Part shown: one piece after another, positions 1 through 5,073 of the stretch
How positions within the stretch are numbered: the stretch's first letter is position 1
Layout of the letters: each line of letters begins with the position of its first letter
Translations under genes and position numbers: made by a program
Assembly (NCBI GenBank): GCA_016919605.1
Contig: JACXTQ010000295.1
Span: 1-5,141, forward strand
DNA: 5,141 nt
Direction: 5' to 3'
Source: Methylovulum sp.
Lineage (GTDB): Bacteria; Pseudomonadota; Gammaproteobacteria; Methylococcales; Methylomonadaceae
Notes under the pieces: generated by a model
Databases searched by the model: none
The model's input: only the letters and a program-made list of their open reading frames with translations
What the model was told of the DNA's origin: nothing

Positions 1-12
1 CTTCAGTGTCCG

Positions 13-21
13 ATTCTAGCA
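13..21 (-). promoter_or_regulatory. Possible extended -10 promoter reading out of the window
   Basis: Read on the minus strand this is TGCTAGAAT: a TGn extension followed by TAGAAT, which matches the sigma70 -10 consensus at 5 of 6 positions. No good -35 hexamer lies 16-18 nt upstream, only a T-rich run, which is tolerable for an extended -10 promoter. It lies downstream of both tRNA-operon terminators, so it could restart transcription for a minus-strand gene beyond the left edge. That gene is not visible, so this remains a motif-level guess. Confidence 0.33.
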
Positions 22-63
22 TAAAAACACACCCAAAAACTGAATATAGCGACATTAAATGGC

Positions 64-90
64 AAAAGGGCGCAATTATTTTTGCGCCCT
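64..90 (-). terminator. Second, backup intrinsic terminator hairpin
   Basis: A perfect 9-bp G/C-rich stem (67-75 with 82-90, AGGGCGCAA/TTGCGCCCT) closes a 6-nt loop. Read on the minus strand the stem runs into TTTT and then GCC, so the U tract is short. Read on the plus strand the stem is followed by CGAAA, with no U tract, so the minus orientation is favoured. It lies about 60 nt beyond the main tRNA-operon terminator and would act as a second stop. It could instead be a stable structure with another role. Confidence 0.5.
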
Positions 91-148
91 CGAAATAACA
101 TTACCAAGCGGTCATGGCCTAAATCCTAGGAGGCAAAGCTATGGACAT

Positions 149-179
149 AAAAAAAGGCTATCAAACGACAGCCTTTTTT
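149..179 (-). terminator. Main Rho-independent terminator of the tRNA operon
   Basis: On the minus-strand RNA, AGGCU-G-UC and GA-U-AGCCU pair through an 8-bp stem with one G-U pair and a GUUU tetraloop. The stem is extended by flanking A-U pairs and followed by seven U. On the plus strand the G-U becomes an A/C mismatch, so the structure fits minus-strand transcription better, although the flanking A and T runs make it potentially bidirectional. It begins only 5 nt after the encoded CCA end of the last tRNA-Glu. Confidence 0.92.
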
Positions 180-184
180 GTGTA

Positions 185-260
185 TGGCGTCCCCAAGGGG
201 GTTCGAACCCCTGTTCTCGCCGTGAAAGGGCGATGTCCTAGGCCGCTAGACGATGGGGAC
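185..260 (-). tRNA. tRNA-Glu (anticodon UUC), copy 2 in transcription order
   Basis: This is a 76-nt tRNA gene with an encoded CCA end at 185-187 (minus strand). The acceptor arms GTCCCCA and TGGGGAC pair perfectly, and the discriminator base is G, as usual for bacterial tRNA-Glu. The anticodon loop CTTTCAC (222-228) carries TTC at 224-226 on a TCGCC/GGCGA stem. The T arm is GGGGTTCGAACCCC. It reads GAA and GAG codons and is the substrate of the GltX encoded in the same cluster. It is the last gene of the tRNA operon, with the terminator starting 5 nt downstream, and is identical to the copy at 306-381. Confidence 0.98.
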
Positions 261-305
261 TAAATTGGTTTTAGTCCAGCCTATAAAGTTACAACAGTCA
301 AATAA

Positions 306-381
306 TGGCGTCCCCAAGGGGGTTCGAACCCCTGTTCTCGCCGTGAAAGGGCGATGTCCTAGGCCGCTAGACGATGGGGAC
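306..381 (-). tRNA. tRNA-Glu (anticodon UUC), copy 1 in transcription order
   Basis: This 76-nt gene is base-for-base identical to the tRNA-Glu at 185-260. It has an encoded CCA end (306-308), discriminator G, and anticodon TTC at 345-347. It lies 27 nt downstream of tRNA-Ala and 45 nt upstream of the second tRNA-Glu. I saw no convincing promoter in either spacer, so all three tRNAs are probably processed from one precursor. Confidence 0.98.
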
Positions 382-408
382 TAGACGATATATGATGACT
401 TTAAACGG

Positions 409-484
<76 letters not shown>

Positions 485-499
485 TCAGTAAAGCCAGCC

Positions 500-551
500 A
501 TTTTACAGGATTTTTCTGGCTTGTCCAGCATTATTTTTGATTTTTTATAAA
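500..551 (-). promoter_or_regulatory. Candidate sigma70 promoter with UP-like element for the tRNA operon
   Basis: On the minus strand the -35 box TGGACA (522-527, 5 of 6 consensus matches) and the -10 box TAAAAT (500-505, 5 of 6) are separated by 16 nt, with TG directly before the -10 box. A/T-rich sequence at 530-551 just upstream of the -35 box resembles an UP element and contains the gltX stop and its last codons. After the -10 box comes a G/C-rich GGCTGGC discriminator, typical of growth-rate and stringent-controlled stable-RNA promoters. Transcription would start about 8 nt before the mature 5' end of tRNA-Ala. The operon could also be reached by readthrough from gltX. Confidence 0.62.
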
Positions 552-1934
552 GCCAATGGCTTTTTGTATCCTGTTTAAGGTTTTTTCCTTACCTAACAAA
601 GATAAAGTGATATCAATGGCCGGCGAAACGCCAGAACCACAAACTGCCACCCGCAACGGCTGCGCAACTTTGCCCATGTTCAAATTCAGCACCTGAGCCA
701 GATCGACAATGATTTGGTGTAGCAACTCGCCTTGCCAGTCATTCACTGCGGCAAAGGCCTCATAAATACGCGCCAGCACTTCATCGGCATCTTCGGTAAA
801 GGCTTTTTTTGCGGCCTTGTCATCGTAAGCCTCGAATTCTTGATAAAAATAGACACTGGCATTAGCCATGTCCACCAGGGTTTTGCTGCGTTCTCGTTGA
901 GCCTTGACCACATCGGCCAATGTCGGCCCGTCAGCGGGATCTATACCGCGTTGTTCGATATGCCACAGCAAATGCTTGGCAACCTGCTCAGGGTCGCTGT
1001 GCATGATATAGTGGTGGTTCAACCATAACAGCTTATCCATGTTAAAGGTCGAAGCCGCGCCATTGACATCAGCCAACTCAAAAAAATCAACCATTTCGGC
1101 GATGGAAAAAATTTCCTGATCGCCATGCGACCATCCCAAGCGCACCAGATAATTGAGTAGGGCTTCCGGCAAATAGCCGTCATCACGAAATTGCATGACA
1201 CTGACCGCACCATGACGTTTTGACAAGCGTGCGCCGTCAGCGCCCAGAATCATCGGCAAATGCGCGTATTGAGGCACTGCTGCGCCCAGAGCCTGCAAAA
1301 TGTTCATTTGCCGGGGCGTATTGTTGATATGGTCATCACCTCGGATGACATGGGTCACGCCCATATCCATATCATCAACCACCACCGTCAAGTTATATGT
1401 CGGCGTACCATCACCTCTGGCGATAATCAAATCATCCAGCTCCTTATTGGCGACCACAATCGTGCCTTTGACCAAATCAGGGATAGTCACCACACCATCA
1501 GTCGGGTTCTTAAAGCGGATCACCGGCTCCCTGCCCTCAATCGCTACCGCATGGTCACGGCATTTGCCGTTATAACGTGGTTTTTCCTTGTTCGCCATTT
1601 GTTCGCTGCGCAATTGCTCCAGTTCTTCCTTGCTGCAATAGCAGTAATAGGCATCGCCTTGCGCCAACAATTGTTGGATCACCTCTTTATAGCGGTCAAA
1701 GCGTTGGGTCTGATAATACGGGCCCTGGTCATAGTCTAGCCCTAGCCAGTCCATGCCTTGCAAAATGGCATCCACCGAGGCTTGTGAGGAACGCTCCAAA
1801 TCGGTGTCTTCAATGCGTAAAATGAACGTGCCGCCGTGTTTACGCGCATACAGCCAAGAAAACAAAGCGGTGCGGGCACCGCCAACATGCAGGTAGCCAG
1901 TCGGGCTAGGGGCAAAACGGGTAATGATGGTCAT
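531..1934 (-). CDS. gltX: Glutamyl-tRNA synthetase (GluRS), class I
   Basis: GltX ligates glutamate to tRNA-Glu in the cytoplasm using ATP. At 467 residues it is close to the E. coli enzyme (471). The class I HIGH motif is the HVGG form at 16-19 after FAPSPTG. The KMSKS motif is the LSKRH form at 237-241. The WLGLDYDQGP region and GDDHINNTPRQ (199-209) are typical of the catalytic core, and the C-terminal half is the helical anticodon-binding region. C98, C100, Y121 and C125 match the E. coli zinc-binding insertion; E. coli H127 is D here, with H at 128. The ATG is secure: an in-frame TGA lies at 1950-1952 with no other start codon between. No Shine-Dalgarno sequence precedes it; the seven bases between the sel1-like stop and this ATG read TTCCCCC, so translational coupling to that gene is likely. 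The last codons overlap the UP-like part of the tRNA promoter. Confidence 0.98.
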   Translation of the reverse strand: MTIITRFAPSPTGYLHVGGARTALFSWLYARKHGGTFILRIEDTDLERSSQASVDAILQGMDWLGLDYDQGPYYQTQRFDRYKEVIQQLLAQGDAYYCYCSKEELEQLRSEQMANKEKPRYNGKCRDHAVAIEGREPVIRFKNPTDGVVTIPDLVKGTIVVANKELDDLIIARGDGTPTYNLTVVVDDMDMGVTHVIRGDDHINNTPRQMNILQALGAAVPQYAHLPMILGADGARLSKRHGAVSVMQFRDDGYLPEALLNYLVRLGWSHGDQEIFSIAEMVDFFELADVNGAASTFNMDKLLWLNHHYIMHSDPEQVAKHLLWHIEQRGIDPADGPTLADVVKAQRERSKTLVDMANASVYFYQEFEAYDDKAAKKAFTEDADEVLARIYEAFAAVNDWQGELLHQIIVDLAQVLNLNMGKVAQPLRVAVCGSGVSPAIDITLSLLGKEKTLNRIQKAIGFIKNQK

Positions 1935-1941
1935 GGGGGAA

Positions 1942-2412
1942 TTATTTGCTCAGTAAGATTTTTTTCGCGTATTCGGTCGGGATTTGTTTGGCGGCGCTCA
2001 GGCGCATTTTTTGGTAACTGAACGCCACTCCACCCGCAGCCACCGGATTTTTGCCCAAAATAGCCTGGGCAGTGGTATGGCCTTGTGCCGCCGCTTGCTC
2101 GTACCAATAAGTGCCTTGCTTAATATCACTGGTGACACCTATGCCCCGGTCAAACAGGGCGGCAACCAGCACTTGGGCATCGACATTGCCTTGCTTGGCG
2201 GCTTTTAACAGCCACTCGACCGCCAGCGGCTCGTTTTTGTCCAAGCCATTGCCTAGCAAGTGCATAGCCCCCAGCTTGGCTTGCGCCTTGGCATCACCGT
2301 GCTCGGCAGCTTGCCGCACGGCGGCTTCTGCCGTTGCGGCTTCCTCCGCCCAAGCATTTGCAGCCAAGCCCAAAATCAGCGCCAACACGATAAAGCCGAA
2401 TTTTTTAGGCAT
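1942..2412 (-). CDS. Small exported Sel1-like repeat protein
   Basis: This is a 156-residue protein of unknown specific function. Residues 1-22 form a clear Sec signal peptide: MPKK, a hydrophobic core, then ANAWA before EE, a good signal peptidase I site. The product should be periplasmic and soluble, since no lipobox cysteine is present. Two Sel1-like (TPR-related) repeats follow, roughly 43-78 and 79-114, with hallmarks such as AQAKLGAMHLLGNG, WLLKAAKQGN, GIGV and WYEQAAAQGH. Half repeats lie at about 31-42 and 115-120. Such helical repeats usually bind other proteins. The C-terminal tail (121-156) is not repeat-like and is rich in K and Q. An AAGGAG Shine-Dalgarno lies at 2421-2426, 8 nt before the ATG. 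It sits between serS and gltX, 58 nt after the serS stop and 7 nt before gltX, and is likely co-transcribed with gltX. Nothing visible ties it to tRNA charging. Confidence 0.88.
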   Translation of the reverse strand: MPKKFGFIVLALILGLAANAWAEEAATAEAAVRQAAEHGDAKAQAKLGAMHLLGNGLDKNEPLAVEWLLKAAKQGNVDAQVLVAALFDRGIGVTSDIKQGTYWYEQAAAQGHTTAQAILGKNPVAAGGVAFSYQKMRLSAAKQIPTEYAKKILLSK

Positions 2413-2433
2413 TAACCTAACTCCTTTGTGGAT

Positions 2434-2458
2434 TAAAAATCCGGCACGATGACCGGAT
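2434..2458 (-). terminator. Terminator- or attenuator-like hairpin between serS and the sel1-like gene
   Basis: On the minus-strand RNA, AUCCGG and CCGGAU (2453-2458 and 2439-2444) form a 6-bp stem with an 8-nt loop. The stem is followed at once by four more U and AA, the layout of a modest Rho-independent terminator. It begins 12 nt after the serS stop codon. The Shine-Dalgarno of the next gene starts only about 7 nt after the U tract. Either it terminates serS transcripts partially, setting a lower level for the sel1-like gene and gltX, or a promoter near the serS 3' end bypasses it. I found no convincing promoter there. Confidence 0.5.
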
Positions 2459-2470
2459 AAGGTGGCGGGC

Positions 2471-3742
2471 TTAACCGATAACGGTCAAACCGCCCATATA
2501 GGGCAATAAAGCCTCAGGGACATGGATGCGCCCATCGGCATCCTGATAGTTTTCCATAATGGCGATCAGCGTCCGACCTGCCGCGAGGCCGGAGCCGTTG
2601 AGGGTATGCACCAACTCAGGCTTGCCCGTTTCAGGATTACGCCACCGCGCTTGCAGGCGGCGGGCTTGAAAATCCTTAAAGTTGCTACAAGAAGAGATTT
2701 CCCGATACGCACCCTGCCCTGGCAACCAGACTTCCAAGTCAAACGTTTTGTTGGCGGAAAAGCCGGTATCACCTGCACACAACAGCATCCGGCGGTATGG
2801 CAGTTTGAGCTTTTGCAAAATGCGCTCGGCATGTTGGGTCAATTCCTCATGCGCCTGCTCCGACTCTTCCGGTTTGACGATTTGCACAATCTCGACTTTC
2901 TCAAACTGATGCTGGCGAATCATACCACGCACATCACGGCCATAAGCACCCGCTTCACTGCGGAAACATGGGCTATGACAGACAAATTTCAGAGGCAATT
3001 CCTTAGCGTCAATGATGGTGTCGCGGACAATGTTAGTCACCGGCACTTCGGCAGTAGGGATCAAGTATAACGGCGGCTCTTCGGCAACCTTGAACAAATC
3101 TTCGGCGAATTTTGGCAACTGCCCCGTGCCATACAGGCTCTCAGTGTTGACCAGATAAGGCACATACACTTCCGAATAACCATGCTCGGTGCTATGGGTG
3201 TCCAGCATCAATTGGATGATCGCCCGTTGTAACCGTGCCAAGCCGCCATTGAGCACCACAAAACGGCTACCGGCTATTTTTACACCCAGTTCAAACTCCA
3301 TGCCTTTGCTGACCCCTAAATCGACATGGTCTTTAGGCGTAAAATCAAACTGAGGCAACTCGCCCCAGCGGCTGATTTCAAGATTAGCTGCTTCATCCTT
3401 GCCGTCGGGTACGGATGCGTCAAGAATATTAGGAATACTTTCCATCAACGCCATCATTGCCGTTTGAATATCAGTTAACGCCACTTCCGCCGCTTTCAGC
3501 TCTTCACCTATTTGCTGGACATGCGCCATCAACGCCTCGACACTTTCACCCTTCGCCTTAGCTTGCCCAATCGCTTTCGAGCGGCTATTGCGCTCGTTTT
3601 GCAATTCTTGGGTTCTCACTTGAATGTCTTTACGCCGAGTTTCCAAGGCGGTGTAAGCGCTGGCATCAAAAGCAAAATGGCGGCGCTGCAATTGCTGCGT
3701 GACAAAATCAAGTTCGGTTCTGAATAAACGGGGGTCTAGCAT
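2471..3742 (-). CDS. serS: Seryl-tRNA synthetase (SerRS), class II
   Basis: SerS charges tRNA-Ser, and tRNA-Sec where present, with serine in the cytoplasm as a homodimer. Its 423 residues compare with 430 in E. coli. The N-terminal domain begins MLDPRLFR and continues as the long antiparallel coiled-coil arm, roughly 27-100, that grips the tRNA-Ser variable arm. In the catalytic domain, motif 1 covers about 155-195, ending in the GYSEVYVPYLV segment. The serine-binding TAE is at 230-232. Motif 2 (FRSEAGAYGRD to QHQFEKVE) spans 260-284. Motif 3 (LNGSGLAAGRTLIAIMENYQ, 381-400) contains the ATP-binding R390. The ATG has an AAAGG Shine-Dalgarno about 5 nt upstream and matches the family N-terminus. 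It follows crcB after 72 nt, a neighbour pair also seen in pseudomonads, and is followed by a terminator-like hairpin. Confidence 0.98.
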   Translation of the reverse strand: MLDPRLFRTELDFVTQQLQRRHFAFDASAYTALETRRKDIQVRTQELQNERNSRSKAIGQAKAKGESVEALMAHVQQIGEELKAAEVALTDIQTAMMALMESIPNILDASVPDGKDEAANLEISRWGELPQFDFTPKDHVDLGVSKGMEFELGVKIAGSRFVVLNGGLARLQRAIIQLMLDTHSTEHGYSEVYVPYLVNTESLYGTGQLPKFAEDLFKVAEEPPLYLIPTAEVPVTNIVRDTIIDAKELPLKFVCHSPCFRSEAGAYGRDVRGMIRQHQFEKVEIVQIVKPEESEQAHEELTQHAERILQKLKLPYRRMLLCAGDTGFSANKTFDLEVWLPGQGAYREISSCSNFKDFQARRLQARWRNPETGKPELVHTLNGSGLAAGRTLIAIMENYQDADGRIHVPEALLPYMGGLTVIG

Positions 3743-3814
3743 AGTTACCTTTTAAAATTAAATAAGATATAAAAATAGTCTGAGCATGGGAACGGCATCG
3801 CTGACGAATAAGTA
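3743..3814 (-). other. A/T-rich crcB-serS intergenic spacer with weak hairpin
   Basis: These 72 nt separate the crcB stop from the serS start. Just before serS the sequence is very A/T-rich and contains the serS Shine-Dalgarno. Around 3778-3805 an imperfect stem (GTC-AGC with GCT-CA-GAC, 2-nt bulge, 14-nt loop) is followed on the minus strand by TATTTTT, at best a weak terminator for crcB. No sigma70 promoter with both boxes at sensible spacing and position could be picked with confidence. A serS promoter somewhere here is still plausible. Confidence 0.3.
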
Positions 3815-4525
3815 TTAGCGCCAATGTTCACAGGCTTTAACAACCCACCATCCCAGCCACATCACCAGCGCACAAGCTGCTGTGTTACTGACAAAGCCCA
3901 GCGACATAGCCAGAGCTTGGGCGGGGTATGAATAACCGTGTTCCAATAAGTATAGCAATACATATAAGCCGGACAGACCCAGATAAGCAAAACCCATGAT
4001 AATAATTAAGGCCAATTGCTGTTCGATAGCTATCGGCACTTTCGGCAACAATAGGCTGGTGACGACACTAATCAACAACGCCCCAAAAGCATTGACGATA
4101 ATGATGCCGCAAGGAAACAATCCAGATGACCCGACCAGCGTTTTGCTAGCCAACGCCTTGCCGCATAATAAACCTAACCAAATCGCCAACAAGCAAATGG
4201 CGACACTGACCGCCACATTCAGCAACGCCTTACTGAGGTGGCCTTGCTGGAGCAGGTAAACGGTTTCCAAGGAAAAGGTCGAAAAGGTGGTGAACGCGCC
4301 GATAAAACCGACCAAGATCGCTGCCCGATAATCCAATGCGAAGGCGATACGGTTCAGCACCAGGGCTTCGGTCAGCAAACCCAGCAACAAGGAGCCGATA
4401 ACGTTGACCGCCAACGTGCCATAAGGGAAACCGCGCCCCAACCAGTGATAAACCCCAGTGGACACCATAAACCGTAGCACCGCTCCGCAAGCGCCGCCGA
4501 ATGCGACCGCGAACAACTGCCCCAT
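3815..4525 (-). CDS. crcB: Double-length CrcB/Fluc-family fluoride channel, fused with a degenerate second copy
   Basis: CrcB (Fluc) proteins let fluoride leave the cell through the inner membrane. A standard subunit has about 125 residues and four helices, and pairs as an antiparallel dimer. Here residues 1-122 are a full CrcB unit: TM1 with GGACGAVLRF, TM2 with FPYGTLAVNVIG (33-44, pore Asn N41), TM3 with the GAFTTFSTFS phenylalanine motif (76-85), and TM4 at about 99-122. After a short linker, residues 137-231 repeat the TM2-TM4 part: FPCGIIIVNAFG (137-148, N145 kept), then YLLEHG (192-197) matching YLLQQG (90-95), and WLG at the end. TM1 is absent from this copy and the phenylalanine motif is lost, with about three residues missing there. 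Seven helices are predicted by eye. The ATG lies 2 nt after the orn stop and has no clear Shine-Dalgarno, suggesting translational coupling. There is no frameshift: both halves are one reading frame. Fluoride export is well supported for the first half; the role of the second half is inferred. Confidence 0.9.
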   Translation of the reverse strand: MGQLFAVAFGGACGAVLRFMVSTGVYHWLGRGFPYGTLAVNVIGSLLLGLLTEALVLNRIAFALDYRAAILVGFIGAFTTFSTFSLETVYLLQQGHLSKALLNVAVSVAICLLAIWLGLLCGKALASKTLVGSSGLFPCGIIIVNAFGALLISVVTSLLLPKVPIAIEQQLALIIIMGFAYLGLSGLYVLLYLLEHGYSYPAQALAMSLGFVSNTAACALVMWLGWWVVKACEHWR

Positions 4526-4527
4526 CG

Positions 4528-5073
4528 CTAGAATTTAAGAAAATGCGTCCGGTAATAGCGCAATTCTTCAATCGACTCGATGATGTCGTCCAAGGCCTGA
4601 TGCTTGGTCTGTTTTTGGAAGCCGTCCTTAAGCGCCGGCGCCCAACGCGCCGCCAATTCTTTCAAGGTGGACACATCAATACTGCGATAATGGAAAAAAG
4701 CCTCCAGCTTAGGCATATAACGGTATAAAAAGCGGCGGTCTTGGCCGATGGTGTTGCCGCACATCGGTGATGTCCGCTCCGGTAGCCATTGCTGCAAAAA
4801 TGCCAAGGTCAACGCTTCCGCTTCGGCGGCTTCAATGGTCGAGGCCTTAACCCTGGCTATCAGGCCCGATGCCCCGTGATGCTCTTGGTTCCAGTCATCC
4901 ATCGCGTCTAAAGCTTGATCCGACTGGTGCACGGCGATAACCGGCCCCTGTGCCAAAATATTTAGCTCCTTGTCAGTGACAATAGTTGCCATTTCAATAA
5001 TAAGGTCTATATCAGGATTAAGCCCGGTCATTTCCAAGTCTATCCAGATAAGGTTTTGGGGATCTTGCGCCAT
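4528..5073 (-). CDS. orn: Oligoribonuclease, DEDDh 3'-5' exoribonuclease
   Basis: Orn degrades the shortest RNA fragments (nanoRNA, chiefly dinucleotides) to mononucleotides in the cytoplasm. In many proteobacteria this includes pGpG from cyclic-di-GMP breakdown. Its 181 residues are the normal length. All five DEDDh residues are visible at the same numbering as in E. coli: D12 and E14 in WIDLEMTGL, D112 in GNTIGQDRRFL, and H158 and D163 in KHQALDDIIES. The RSIDVSTLKEL segment (130-140) is also typical. The ATG matches the family start; a weak GGAA lies about 5 nt upstream. crcB follows after only 2 nt, so orn and crcB form one transcription unit. In E. coli and relatives orn is divergent from rsgA, which may be the neighbour beyond the right edge, but no part of it is visible here. 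Confidence 0.97.
   Translation of the reverse strand: MAQDPQNLIWIDLEMTGLNPDIDLIIEMATIVTDKELNILAQGPVIAVHQSDQALDAMDDWNQEHHGASGLIARVKASTIEAAEAEALTLAFLQQWLPERTSPMCGNTIGQDRRFLYRYMPKLEAFFHYRSIDVSTLKELAARWAPALKDGFQKQTKHQALDDIIESIEELRYYRTHFLKF

Larger units (their letters stand above)
184..383. repeat. 79-bp perfect direct repeat carrying the two tRNA-Glu genes
   Basis: Positions 184-262 and 305-383 are identical over 79 bases, with start points 121 bp apart. The identity covers the whole tRNA-Glu gene plus one base beyond its CCA end and two bases beyond its 5' end, then stops abruptly at both ends. The 42 intervening bases are not repeated. This indicates a tRNA gene duplication in which only the mature tRNA is kept identical, by selection or gene conversion. 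Confidence 0.95.

Noticed and set aside
59..241. Plus-strand 60-codon ORF
   Set aside because: It crosses two terminator hairpins and an antisense tRNA-Glu, has no ribosome binding site, and its composition is not protein-like.
141..263. Short plus-strand ORF with a perfect AGGAGG placed 7 nt before its ATG
   Set aside because: It reads through the tRNA terminator and antisense through the whole tRNA-Glu gene, giving the familiar spurious tRNA-antisense peptide. The start signal is probably coincidental.
491..522. AAGCCAG/CTGGCTT inverted repeat as a gltX terminator
   Set aside because: The loop is 18 nt, no U tract follows on the minus strand, and the repeat coincides with the likely tRNA promoter.
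1260..1739. Plus-strand 159-codon ORF antisense to gltX
   Set aside because: It is fully contained in the certain gltX reading frame, matches no recognisable family, and is explained by codon bias of the opposite strand.
2522..3070. Plus-strand 182-codon ORF antisense to serS
   Set aside because: It overlaps conserved SerRS motifs 2 and 3 on the other strand and has no recognisable domain.
3815..4160. C-terminal half of crcB as a separate gene or a frameshifted neighbour
   Set aside because: It is in the same continuous reading frame as the first half, with no stop or frame change and no start with a ribosome binding site at the junction.
4230..4571. Minus-strand 113-codon ORF spanning the orn-crcB junction in another frame
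   Set aside because: It overlaps both the end of orn and the conserved first half of crcB out of frame; its arginine-rich translation is a frame shadow.
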